DNA of 64,000 bases from Thermoplasmata archaeon. Its GTDB lineage: Archaea > Thermoplasmatota > Thermoplasmata > Thermoplasmatales > Thermoplasmataceae. The DNA is taken from the NCBI GenBank assembly GCA_021806235.1, contig JAJZXU010000014.1:1-64000 (forward strand), read 5' to 3'. The position numbers and the translations under genes were made by a program. The notes beneath the pieces were generated by a model. The model was not told where the DNA came from, did not search any database, and saw only the letters and a list, made by a program, of their open reading frames with translations. Each line of letters opens with the position of its first letter. The stretch's first letter is position 1. Below are positions 18,777 through 27,422 of this stretch, piece after piece.

Positions 18777-20156
18777 ATGATAATTATGTTACAACAATTT
18801 ATTAACAGGAAATATGAATTGAATTTTTTAAATAACAAATATACGGAAAATAAATCTCAATTAATAATAATTTATGGAAGACGGAGGGTCGGCAAAACTG
18901 AACTTATAAAGGAATTTATAAATAAGAAGAAGGCAGTATACCACCTATGTACTGAAGATAGTCTACTGGAAAATGTCAATTACCTAAAATTAGAATTTTA
19001 TAATATTACCGGTAAATCATATTTTTTAAACCTGGATGTGGATTTATTTACGTTGTTCAAATATTTTATAGAGGAAATAAAAAACGAAAAAATCATAATA
19101 GTATTCGATGAAATACCATATTTAATATCAATAAGCAAGGGAGTTTTATCGGTATTCCAGAAAATATACGATGAATTAATAATAAATTCCAATTTATTTA
19201 TCATTTTTTCTGGGTCAAGTATCAGTATGATGGAAAATGAAATTTTAAATTTTAAATCACCACTTTATGGTAGAAGAACCGGAAGTATTGAAATAACTGG
19301 TTTTGATATAAATCTAATATCGCATTTTTATAATAATAATTTTGAAGATATTGTAAAGATAGACTCAATATTCGGAAATATACCATTTTATCTATCATTG
19401 ATCGATAAAAGTAAAAGTATTGAATGGAATATAAAAAATAAGATATTCACAAAAGGTGAAATTCTATACGAGGAGCCCAAGATACTTTTAAAGGAGGAAT
19501 TCCGCGAACCAAGAGTTTATGAATTAATATTAAAGAAAATTTCTGAAGGATATAATACATACGGTAAATTGCAGAATTCATTGCATATCGACTCTGGAAA
19601 TATATCGAAATATTTAGAAACACTCATATCAAGCAGGTTTATTAGATATGTTATTCCCTTAAATCAGAAAAGACGCGGTATTTATGAAGTTAATGACTAT
19701 TTTTTAAATTTTTATTATAAATTTGTATACCCAAATATATCAGATTTGGAGATCGGAAATATAAATACTGTTTATAATAGAATTGATAGAGATTTAAATA
19801 CGTTTTATGGGCATACGTTTGAGAGAATTGTATTAAACATGATTTCAAAACATATTATACCAGTGCCCATTGAAAATTTTCATATAAGCAAATTCTGGCA
19901 TAAGGATATTGAAATTGATGGAGTCGCAATAAACGATGAAAATGGTGTTGTGTTTATCGAGATAAAGTTTTCATCCGATGTTGATGGTATAAAAATATTC
20001 AAGGACTTAAAATATAAATCTATGAATGTTAATATAAAAAGGAATGGGGAATTTTTCATGGTTATAGCAAAGTCGTTTAAAACAAAAAGTGATGAATGTA
20101 TCAATATAGATTTTGATGATATAGGAAAAATAATAAAAAAGTTAAATAAATCCTAA
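18777..20156 (+). CDS. Archaeal ATPase with C-terminal DUF234 (PD-(D/E)XK-like) domain
   Basis: 459 residues. The N-terminal half is the STAND-related archaeal ATPase family: IIIYGRRRVGKTELIKEFIN is Walker A, IIVFDEIPYLISI is Walker B, and a sensor-type FIIFSGSSISMME follows. A winged-helix-like region comes next (YNTYGKLQNSLHIDSGNISK). The C-terminal DUF234 domain has IEIDGVAIN followed by VVFIEIKFS, an acidic residue plus ExK that resemble a restriction-like nuclease core. This family is widespread in archaea, often in accessory regions, and its function is unproven. It is a lone gene directly after the candidate RNA. Confidence 0.85.
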   Translation: MIIMLQQFINRKYELNFLNNKYTENKSQLIIIYGRRRVGKTELIKEFINKKKAVYHLCTEDSLLENVNYLKLEFYNITGKSYFLNLDVDLFTLFKYFIEEIKNEKIIIVFDEIPYLISISKGVLSVFQKIYDELIINSNLFIIFSGSSISMMENEILNFKSPLYGRRTGSIEITGFDINLISHFYNNNFEDIVKIDSIFGNIPFYLSLIDKSKSIEWNIKNKIFTKGEILYEEPKILLKEEFREPRVYELILKKISEGYNTYGKLQNSLHIDSGNISKYLETLISSRFIRYVIPLNQKRRGIYEVNDYFLNFYYKFVYPNISDLEIGNINTVYNRIDRDLNTFYGHTFERIVLNMISKHIIPVPIENFHISKFWHKDIEIDGVAINDENGVVFIEIKFSSDVDGIKIFKDLKYKSMNVNIKRNGEFFMVIAKSFKTKSDECINIDFDDIGKIIKKLNKS

Positions 20157-20243
20157 ATTGCTATATTTTGATGTTATATTATAAATTTTTTATAAAAAAT
20201 ATGTTTTACATTGTCTGCTAAACCTCAGGATATTCAGGCTCAT

Positions 20244-20358
20244 CTATACATTAATTACTATAGGAGGCATATTCTGAATTTTGTTTAACACTCTATCAAC
20301 CTTATCTGAAGGCCATATTTTAAATGTTATACGGCAGTGTTCACAATTGTTGTATTTT
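20244..20358 (-). pseudogene. Small coding remnant with a CxxC motif
   Basis: In the 330-base gap after the DUF234 gene, 37 minus-strand codons read like real protein: an N-terminal NNCEHCRITFK, then WPSDKVDRVLNKIQNMPPIV, then a TAG. There is no start codon, and a TGA lies directly upstream. It is probably the tail of a deleted gene and may share an origin with the truncated permease next door. The rest of the gap is AT-rich with nothing recognisable. Confidence 0.3.
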
Positions 20359-20485
20359 CATTTATAGTGATTATTATGTTTCCTATTTTATAGGATTGGT
20401 ACAATAGGTATAAGTTTAAAAAAAAGATATAAAAATTAACAAAATTATGTGTGGTTATTTCATGACTTATGTGGTTAAAAATTAG

Positions 20486-20728
20486 TTAGAATGGAATAAC
20501 TATTTTGGTTCCCATTGATTTTATTATTACATTGGTGAAAAGATGTTCTATTCCCGCAATAAATTGAATTCTTGTGAGTATATTATATAAATCAGACTGG
20601 TCCTTTGAATACCCCCCCAATATTAAATCATATTCACCGGTTATCATGTCGACAGAGTATATTTCTTTTATTTTCATTATCTTTTTAGCTATTGTTTCAG
20701 AATTGTTTGCATTAATAACTCTTACCAT
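20486..20728 (-). CDS. Stand-alone Lrp/AsnC effector-binding (RAM) domain protein
   Basis: 80 residues without a DNA-binding domain. The pattern of strand, helix, VDMITGEYDLILGGYSKDQS, helix and C-terminal strand is the alpha/beta sandwich RAM domain that binds amino acids in Lrp/AsnC regulators. Single-domain versions occur in archaea and may modulate full-length Lrp proteins. The whole gene lies antisense to the open frame that precedes the APC permease, and its ATG (20728) shares the CATG with a possible permease ATG (20727). The RAM similarity is clear, so I take the opposing reading as the shadow. Confidence 0.7.
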   Translation of the reverse strand: MVRVINANNSETIAKKIMKIKEIYSVDMITGEYDLILGGYSKDQSDLYNILTRIQFIAGIEHLFTNVIIKSMGTKIVIPF

Positions 20729-21866
20729 GGTCCTGTATATTTTATATGAATTTGCAAATTTAACCTTTATACTGGGATATTATGTGTTAACGTTTGCCCC
20801 TACACTGGACTATGTTTCCGGCTTAAATGTACCGGATTATTACAGCTATTTATATATAATATTAATTTCAATTCCCGCATTCTATGTAGTTTACCGTGGA
20901 ATTAAACTATCATATAGGTCACAGATGGTTGCCAATATTATGCAAATTATATTTGTTATTTCTATATCTATAATCATAATTTTATCTTCTCCAAGAATTG
21001 GTTTTGCTCCATTTACTGCCTATAATATAGGTATAAAGGGTGTTTTTTTAGGCTTTATTACAGGTAGCTATCTTTCGTTTGCCGGTTTTGGGTCTATAGT
21101 ACCTCTGGGTGAGGAGGCTAAGGCTCCACATAAATCAATAGGTACTTCTGTTATGCTAATAATATTAATAATGGGAGGTATATACCTACTGGGTTCATAC
21201 GCTATGGTAGCCGGATGGGGAATTAATTCTATAGCCACATTTAGCCAGAGCATATATCCTGGCTTTATTATTGTATCAAAATATGGAAAAATGCCTAATT
21301 ACATTTTCTTCATATTAAACTTCTTTGTGGTATATCCACTATTTGTTACCATGGCTACGGCATTATCAAGAAATATATATGCCATGGCAAAGGATGGAAT
21401 CTTACCATTGAATTTTTCAAAAACCCACGAAAAGTATAAATCACCACATATAGCAGTATTATATATAGTAATAATATTTTCAATTGTATCATTCGTATCA
21501 TCAATTATATTTTATTATTATGAAATGGGATTTTTCAATGGATTCTTCTATGATTTTCTATTTTTTGCATCACTCAGCACAATTATTACATTAATTATGC
21601 ATATGTTTGTAAACTTCTCGTTGTATTCAAAGTTTAAATTTGAAAAATCATATAACATAGGAAAAATATTAACGCATATTGTACTGCCCACAATATCAAC
21701 TATCATAACTATACTGGCAGTATACTATGCAATAATTTCACTGACATTCCCCGTTATCTATGCTCCCATTATAATATTAATATACTCTTTATTAATCATT
21801 ATAATATATATGGTATTCAGGAAAAACAACATATCTATAAATGTTGAGGGGGATATATATGAATAA
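20727..21866 (+). CDS. APC-superfamily amino-acid permease, probably truncated at the N-terminus
   Basis: The frame is open from 20574, but 20574-20726 is the complement of the RAM gene. From 20727 about 379 residues remain with roughly ten hydrophobic segments. YRGIKLSYRSQMVANIMQII is the loop-TM5 region of APC transporters, GFITGSYLSFAGFGSIVPLG followed by EEAKAPHKSIG is the TM6 unwound region, and NIYAMAKDGILPLNFSKTHE the TM8-9 loop. The usual TM1-TM2, with the first substrate-binding break, are not found, so the gene seems to have lost its 5' end. It is followed, with overlap, by an aminotransferase. Confidence 0.65.
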   Translation: MVLYILYEFANLTFILGYYVLTFAPTLDYVSGLNVPDYYSYLYIILISIPAFYVVYRGIKLSYRSQMVANIMQIIFVISISIIIILSSPRIGFAPFTAYNIGIKGVFLGFITGSYLSFAGFGSIVPLGEEAKAPHKSIGTSVMLIILIMGGIYLLGSYAMVAGWGINSIATFSQSIYPGFIIVSKYGKMPNYIFFILNFFVVYPLFVTMATALSRNIYAMAKDGILPLNFSKTHEKYKSPHIAVLYIVIIFSIVSFVSSIIFYYYEMGFFNGFFYDFLFFASLSTIITLIMHMFVNFSLYSKFKFEKSYNIGKILTHIVLPTISTIITILAVYYAIISLTFPVIYAPIIILIYSLLIIIIYMVFRKNNISINVEGDIYE

Positions 21867-22974
21867 AGAAGATATACGCAATTTATTTTATAACCTTGAT
21901 AATATTAACCATTTGGCGGCGTGTTCGAAATCACCGCTACTGAAAAATGTTGACCATGCCATGCAGGAATATTTGGACGATGTTAAAAATCTTGGAAATC
22001 CATGGGATTTGTGGTCATCAAAGGTTGAAGAGCCCAGGCATCTTTTTGCCAGATTAATAAATGCTAATGATGATGAAATTGCCATATTATATTCTGTTTC
22101 ATCCTGCCTGAATGCACTTATGAGTTCATTTAACTTTGGCAATAAAAATAGTATAATTACTTCGGATTTAGAATATCCAACAACAAATTTCATATTAAAT
22201 GCATATAGAAAATATGGTTTAACCGTAAAAACCATAAGGAATACTGGTGGTATAATTAACACCGGAGAATATTCCAATTATATCGATAATAATACATTAA
22301 TGATGACTGCAACACATGTTTCGTCCCTAAATGGATTTAAGCAGGATGTTGGCGAAATAGCAAAAATAGCACATAAAAATTCAGCGTATATATACGTTGA
22401 TGATTACCAATCACTGGGAGCATTGAATATGGATGTCAGGTCATACAGAATTGATTTTCTTGCCTCCGGTAACCTTAAATGGCTTCTTGGAACCTCGGGC
22501 ATAGCCTTTTTATATGTTAATAAAAGTATAGCAAATGAACTTGAACCAACCAATATCGGCTGGTTCTCACAGAAGAATCCATTTGAATTTGGATCAGAAA
22601 AACTGGATTATGCAGACGGTGCCAGGAGATTTGAAAATGGAACATGGTCCATACCATCGGTATATGCGGCCATAGAGGGCATGAAAACAATAATAAAATA
22701 TAAAAAATATATAGAGGAGGAAAATAAAAAACTCTTTGATTACACCATGGAATTGCTGGAACACTATAACATGAAAACCATAACATCACAGCATGGGGCT
22801 AATATCGTATCTATTGATATTAAAAATCCTGCTGGGGCCGAGAAAATGCTTAAAAGCAAATATAAAATTATCACATCAGCCCGCGGGAATTCATTGAGGA
22901 TAGCTCCGCATTTTTACAATACCTATAATGAAATTGAAAATGCTATTAGGGTCATTAAAGATAATTTTCAATGA
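21859..22974 (+). CDS. Class V aminotransferase-fold PLP enzyme
   Basis: 371 residues from the ATG at 21859, which has GAGGGGGAT at the right distance; an earlier ATG at 21841 is open but lacks such a site. The PLP-binding region contains YIYVDDYQSLGALNMDVRS and the Schiff-base lysine in LASGNLKWLLGTSGIAFLYV, like cysteine desulfurase/isopenicillin-epimerase/kynureninase relatives. No cysteine is seen in the desulfurase active-site loop, so a desulfurase role is unlikely. The overlap with the permease suggests a shared amino-acid catabolic operon. Substrate unknown. Confidence 0.82.
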   Translation: MNKEDIRNLFYNLDNINHLAACSKSPLLKNVDHAMQEYLDDVKNLGNPWDLWSSKVEEPRHLFARLINANDDEIAILYSVSSCLNALMSSFNFGNKNSIITSDLEYPTTNFILNAYRKYGLTVKTIRNTGGIINTGEYSNYIDNNTLMMTATHVSSLNGFKQDVGEIAKIAHKNSAYIYVDDYQSLGALNMDVRSYRIDFLASGNLKWLLGTSGIAFLYVNKSIANELEPTNIGWFSQKNPFEFGSEKLDYADGARRFENGTWSIPSVYAAIEGMKTIIKYKKYIEEENKKLFDYTMELLEHYNMKTITSQHGANIVSIDIKNPAGAEKMLKSKYKIITSARGNSLRIAPHFYNTYNEIENAIRVIKDNFQ

Positions 22975-23223
22975 TGTAAATTTTAAGGGCAATTAACAGG
23001 GAAATAGTAAGTTTGAGAAATTAAATAATGCCATAAGGGGATTGGATATTATTCATTCATAAAGTGGTAATGATACCGTTACAGTAGTGAAAGCATACAT
23101 GATTTATTATCATGGCGATAATACTAATTATATGCAATGGCATACAGGAAAAATAGCAGTAAAATGAGGATATATAGGTTATAATGGTTTATACAGAGGA
23201 AGTAATAACTGGATACTATAAAT

Positions 23224-23784
23224 TTAGTTTTCTGGTTTTAATTTTATGTTATGCCTTTTTATAACCTCATTAAGAAGCAATTCAACATTTTTCTTATATT
23301 CATCCAGGGTTGAATCGTTTACAATCATATAATCCGCCAGTGAAATTACCTTACCTATTCCCCATGATAGTTCTCTGGAATCTCTGTCCTCAAAACCGGT
23401 ATGATCATGAAGATCATCTTCCCTGTTTCTTTTTATTATTCTGTCAAGCCTGTCATCAGCATTCGCGAAAACAGCAATAACAAATACATTTTTATAATAA
23501 TCTTTAAAATATAATAATTCTTCATAATTCCTTAGCCCATCAACTATTGTTATATCCGGGTCTTTTATATATGCTGATGTTCTTTTTGCCCATATGTCCA
23601 TACCGTAATTATTTCTTTCCTTTGTTGCAAATGTACCTATTGTCCTGTCAGTTAATTCAATATTATTTTCATTTGCATATTTCTTTACAGTATTCCCCAT
23701 ATGCACATCTAAAAAGCCAAATTCTTTAGCTACCTTGACAAATTCATCCTTGCCCGATCCGGGCATACCTGTAATTATTAACAT
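23224..23784 (-). CDS. UPF0200-type P-loop nucleotide kinase-like protein
   Basis: 186 residues beginning MLIITGMPGSGKDEFVKVAK, a Walker A loop with Asp after Lys as in the archaeal UPF0200 family, related to dephospho-CoA kinase and adenylate kinase. ITIVDGLRNYEEL is the Walker B-like segment and RLDRIIKRNREDD the Arg-rich lid. The substrate is not known. It lies 2 nt downstream of a 96-residue unknown gene, and both sit below orc1/cdc6 on the same strand. Confidence 0.8.
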   Translation of the reverse strand: MLIITGMPGSGKDEFVKVAKEFGFLDVHMGNTVKKYANENNIELTDRTIGTFATKERNNYGMDIWAKRTSAYIKDPDITIVDGLRNYEELLYFKDYYKNVFVIAVFANADDRLDRIIKRNREDDLHDHTGFEDRDSRELSWGIGKVISLADYMIVNDSTLDEYKKNVELLLNEVIKRHNIKLKPEN

Positions 23785-23786
23785 AA

Positions 23787-24077
23787 TTATCCAAAAAGAA
23801 ATCCCATACCATCCTGGGAATTATTTTCTTCGTTTTTTACCTTTTTATAGACTTCATCCGCTTTTTTCCCCGGCAATTCTTTTAATTCATTTTCCTTTAA
23901 ATCACGTATCCTTGCAAATATATCAGGTGAGCCTTCAATTATTACTATAAATTTTGAATTGTAACCATAGTTTGATCCGTCCTTATATGTTATGCTCTGT
24001 CTGCCTATTATGTCATCTGCCAGTAATTTATCAATTATATTCCTGTTTTCCTTGCTCAATTCATATACCTTAAACAT
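23787..24077 (-). CDS. Small conserved-looking protein, function unknown
   Basis: 96 residues: MFKVYELSKENRNIIDKLLA at the N-terminus, the basic/aromatic middle DGSNYGYNSKFIVIIEGSPD, and a charged C-terminal tail ending MGFLFG. The pattern of strand-helix-strand with a polar tail looks like a small soluble protein. No family is recognised. The close spacing to the UPF0200 gene suggests co-transcription and possibly a shared job. Confidence 0.6.
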   Translation of the reverse strand: MFKVYELSKENRNIIDKLLADDIIGRQSITYKDGSNYGYNSKFIVIIEGSPDIFARIRDLKENELKELPGKKADEVYKKVKNEENNSQDGMGFLFG

Positions 24078-24111
24078 TAAATGTATATTGTTATTTATTT
24101 ATTAAATATTT

Positions 24112-25377
24112 TTAAAAGTGGTCTTCGGAATCCTTATAGTTATTCACATATTCATCAAAATTTGTTCTGAGTTTTGACTGCTTAACAATCTTTGATCCCT
24201 GAAAGTTTGAAAACATTGGATCCTCCATTATATAATTTTTAATGGTTGTAATTGAACCCATGACACGTATAAATTTGGTTCTCCCATATCTTCCCAGAGA
24301 TCTTGTATTTGTTGTTAATAATCCTATATCCTCCAGATCCGATAGTAGATCCGAAATCCTTCTCATTGTCAGTGGTTGAAATCCAAGTTCGTTGCATATA
24401 TTTCTATAATTATCATATATTTCCCCTGTAACGGATAAATCCATGTCCGTTTCCTGTGTTAATGTTGCACTCAGTAATACCATCTTTGAATGAATGGGCA
24501 ATGTTTTAATTGATTCCTTTAAAACGTTCATTTCAAATCTATCTCTGGCCCTGTAAACATCCTCTGCAAGTACTGTATCCTTTTCCTCACGCAATGCAGA
24601 ATCTATTGCAATTCTTAATAAATCTATGGATTTTCTTGCATCGCCATGTTCCTGTGCACCCAGTGCTGCACATAAATTTATCGCAGAATCCTCTATAAAT
24701 TCCCTTTTAATTATTCCATTTATCCTTGAATTTAATATATCCCGTAGTTCAACTGCATTATATGGCGGGAATATTATACTTTCCTGGTTTAATCTGCTCT
24801 GGACTCTTGCATCCAGTTTTGTTACAAATGATGCATCGTTTGTAATGCCTATAATCGAACTGTTTGAATCTGATATTGATTTTAATATTACGTACAGTGC
24901 ATCACTGCCATTTTTCTGGACAAGTTTATCAATTTCATCCATGATAACAAGGGTATACCTGTTTGATTTGTTTAATCTTTTAATCAGTTCAAAATAGATT
25001 TTATCCAGTGGCAATCCCATTGGTGGAAGCTGCTCTTCGCCTGAAATTATTGAATTTGCCATATAAACAAGTATGGAATACTGTGACTCGTATATCTCAC
25101 AGTTTACATATATAATATTTAAATCGCCTGAAACTGCCTCGGATAATAAATTTGTAACATATATTGCCGATGAGGTTTTGCCTGAACCGGATTTGCCATA
25201 TAGCAAAATGTTTGATGATATCCCACCATTTGTTACTGAACTTAAAATCTTTACAATGGCATCTATCTGAATTTCCCTGTGTGGAAAGCTATCTGGTATG
25301 TATGAACTACTTAATTTTTTTAGATCACCTATGACGTAATCCTTAGTTTTGTTGTATTTTATAAAAGGGTTGTCCAT
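24112..25377 (-). CDS. cdc6: Orc1/Cdc6 replication initiator
   Basis: 421 residues. The AAA+ part has Walker A LLYGKSGSGKTSSAIYV, Walker B TLVIMDEIDKLV, sensor 1 IIGITND and the Arg finger region DARVQSRLNQESIIFPPYN. The C-terminal winged helix (about 300-390) contains GFQPLTMRRISDLLSDLEDI. It binds origin repeats and loads the MCM helicase. It heads a minus-strand cluster; its promoter region holds nested palindromes that could be autoregulatory. Confidence 0.93.
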   Translation of the reverse strand: MDNPFIKYNKTKDYVIGDLKKLSSSYIPDSFPHREIQIDAIVKILSSVTNGGISSNILLYGKSGSGKTSSAIYVTNLLSEAVSGDLNIIYVNCEIYESQYSILVYMANSIISGEEQLPPMGLPLDKIYFELIKRLNKSNRYTLVIMDEIDKLVQKNGSDALYVILKSISDSNSSIIGITNDASFVTKLDARVQSRLNQESIIFPPYNAVELRDILNSRINGIIKREFIEDSAINLCAALGAQEHGDARKSIDLLRIAIDSALREEKDTVLAEDVYRARDRFEMNVLKESIKTLPIHSKMVLLSATLTQETDMDLSVTGEIYDNYRNICNELGFQPLTMRRISDLLSDLEDIGLLTTNTRSLGRYGRTKFIRVMGSITTIKNYIMEDPMFSNFQGSKIVKQSKLRTNFDEYVNNYKDSEDHF

Positions 25378-25384
25378 ATATATC

Positions 25385-25446
25385 AGTAAGTATTCTATAT
25401 AGTTTAACTATACAAAAATATTTTTTAACCGACTTTATTACTTACT
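25385..25446. promoter_or_regulatory. Nested inverted repeats upstream of orc1/cdc6
   Basis: TATAGTT (25398-25404) and AACTATA (25406-25412) form a 7-bp perfect palindrome with one central T. Outside it, AGTAAGTA (25385-25392) is mirrored by TACTTACT (25439-25446). The whole lies in the 83-bp gap before the cdc6 start (25377). It is a good candidate operator or initiator-binding site for autoregulation, but the gap is too short to argue for a full origin. Confidence 0.4.
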
Positions 25447-25460
25447 ATTTGACCGATAAA

Positions 25461-26747
25461 TTAATTAATAGCAAAAGGTATTACCGGGGAATTGATGTAT
25501 TTTTTTAACATGCCAACCAGGTACATAGAGCCTGTGACAAGGATGCATGAACTATTTTTTATTGCATAATTATATGCCTCTATAGGGTCATTGATAACCG
25601 TTATAGTTTTAAATAAATCCTTTACATATTTCCTTATTTCATATGGATCCAGTGCCCTTCCTGGTTCATCCGGCTTTGTCAGTACAATATCATCAGATAG
25701 TTTACTCATTATTGATAGGTATGAAAAGAAATCCTTATCAGATAACATGCCTATTACTAATAGGGGTTTTTTATTTACTATTTGATTAAATGATTTTACC
25801 AGGGCATTTGCAGCCGGTGGATTGTGTGATGAGTCCATTATTATTAATGGATCTGTGTTTACAACCTCAAAACGTGCAGGCCATCTCGATTCATTTATGC
25901 CCCTTTCAATATCCTTTTTATCTATTTTATTTTCATTTAACAGTTCTATAGCACTTACTGACGCTTCTATATTTTTTATCTGGAATAACCCAGAATTAAC
26001 TGCATTTATATTATATTCATTATATTCTGTCTTTAACGTAAATGATAAATTTAATGTGTCATATTTTAAATCCGAGATCTTACAGTAATCATCTATTAAA
26101 ATCAATTTTGAATTTCTTATATCCGATAATTTTTTTATTTCCTTTACAACCTCTGGCTTATTATCTAACAGTACAACAGGTTTATTTTCCTTTATTATGC
26201 CTCCTTTTTCATATGCTATTGAGGTTAATGAACAACCCAGTCTCTGATAATGTTCATAACCAATCTGGCCTATAATGCTAACTTCGGGATTTAATATATT
26301 GGTTGAATCCAGTCTTCCTCCCAACCCCACTTCTATGGCTCCATAATCAGCTTTTTTATCCGAGAAATATTTAAACGCCATTACCGTTGTTGTTTCAAAA
26401 AATGTGGGATTTCTTTTTTTAATGCCCAGTTCCTCTATGTATTTTCTATTTTCATTTATAAAACTGGCTATATAATCATTGCTTATCATTTCCTTATTAA
26501 ATATAAACCTCTCATTGAAATCAATTAAATGTGGTGAGGTATATAATCCTGTATCATATTTCTGCCTTAATATATTGTATGTATATGATGAAATTGAACC
26601 CTTGCCATTTGTACCTGCTACATGTATATTTTTAAAATTTTTTTCCGGATTGCCCAGATGGTTTGCAAACTCCCTTGTGGCTTCAAGGTCCAATTTTATG
26701 CCCTCCCTTTTCAAACTGTATAAATAATCTAAAGTTTCTTCAATCAT
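25461..26747 (-). CDS. folC: Folylpolyglutamate synthase / dihydrofolate synthase
   Basis: 428 residues, Mur-ligase fold. The ATP loop is IHVAGTNGKGSISSYTYNIL, followed by LYTSPHLIDFNERF, the signature FFETTTVMAFKYFSDKKADY, and AIEVGLGGRLDSTNIL. The C-terminal domain holds IIMDSSHNPPAANALVKSFN. It adds glutamate to pterin-derived cofactors or makes dihydrofolate. It is co-directional with cdc6 and tenA, with a 16-nt gap to the latter. Confidence 0.93.
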   Translation of the reverse strand: MIEETLDYLYSLKREGIKLDLEATREFANHLGNPEKNFKNIHVAGTNGKGSISSYTYNILRQKYDTGLYTSPHLIDFNERFIFNKEMISNDYIASFINENRKYIEELGIKKRNPTFFETTTVMAFKYFSDKKADYGAIEVGLGGRLDSTNILNPEVSIIGQIGYEHYQRLGCSLTSIAYEKGGIIKENKPVVLLDNKPEVVKEIKKLSDIRNSKLILIDDYCKISDLKYDTLNLSFTLKTEYNEYNINAVNSGLFQIKNIEASVSAIELLNENKIDKKDIERGINESRWPARFEVVNTDPLIIMDSSHNPPAANALVKSFNQIVNKKPLLVIGMLSDKDFFSYLSIMSKLSDDIVLTKPDEPGRALDPYEIRKYVKDLFKTITVINDPIEAYNYAIKNSSCILVTGSMYLVGMLKKYINSPVIPFAIN

Positions 26748-26763
26748 TGATAGTTAATGCCAA

Positions 26764-27390
26764 TCAAATATTTATATTGCTATATTTTTCATACGAATCG
26801 ATCCAGTAGTTTAACTCATACAGTAAACCATATTTAAATATATTTTTCTGTAGATTATTAATGCCAGATTTATTTAATATCTTAAAGTATAATCCCGTTA
26901 TATCCCTGTATTTATCATTTTTATAAAAATCAAACCAGAATTTATATTTACTGTTTACATCATCTATGTTTTCGGCTATAAATTCATATGACCACTGGCA
27001 TGCAAACATTGAATACATGCCATTTATATCATTATCCATTGACCAGCGCAGTAGATGGTTTACATACGAATATGTTGTATAATTTACCATATTTTCATTT
27101 ATATTTTCTTTTTTTAGGTTGAATTGTTTTAACATGTTAATATGGAATAATGGCTCATCATCACCTATTAACTTATATAAATCCTTTATTTCATCATTTT
27201 CTGTTATTTTTTTAATGCTTGAACCTGCCATTTTATAATATTTTAAATATACATCATCCTGAATCAGGTAATATCCAAAGCGATCGTCTATAAGTTCTCC
27301 TGATGCCATTTCCCTTACAAAATCGGTATTTAATATTTTACCCGATATGCCTTTTATTTCATCTGAATTTATAAAATCTGTTATATTCAT
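26764..27390 (-). CDS. tenA: TenA-family protein (thiaminase II / aminopyrimidine aminohydrolase)
   Basis: 208 residues, all-helical. The N-terminal half includes YYLIQDDVYLKYYKMAGSSI, the aromatic-rich helix shared by TenA proteins. SMFACQWSYEFIAEN carries the conserved active-site Cys of the TenA_C class. The enzyme salvages degraded thiamin pyrimidine. No other thiamin gene is next to it; its nearest neighbours are folC and the GH1 gene. Some TenA-like proteins have other roles, so the exact reaction is inferred. Confidence 0.8.
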   Translation of the reverse strand: MNITDFINSDEIKGISGKILNTDFVREMASGELIDDRFGYYLIQDDVYLKYYKMAGSSIKKITENDEIKDLYKLIGDDEPLFHINMLKQFNLKKENINENMVNYTTYSYVNHLLRWSMDNDINGMYSMFACQWSYEFIAENIDDVNSKYKFWFDFYKNDKYRDITGLYFKILNKSGINNLQKNIFKYGLLYELNYWIDSYEKYSNINI

Positions 27391-27422
27391 GGTTAATAAG
27401 ATATATTTATATTATTTATTTT

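Noticed and set aside
20574-20726. N-terminal extension of the APC permease
   Set aside because: It is the exact complement of a recognisable RAM-domain gene and does not resemble TM1-TM2 of APC transporters.
25378-25460. Replication origin next to orc1/cdc6
   Set aside because: The gap is only 83 bp, and without an array of origin boxes or skew data it supports no more than an operator call.
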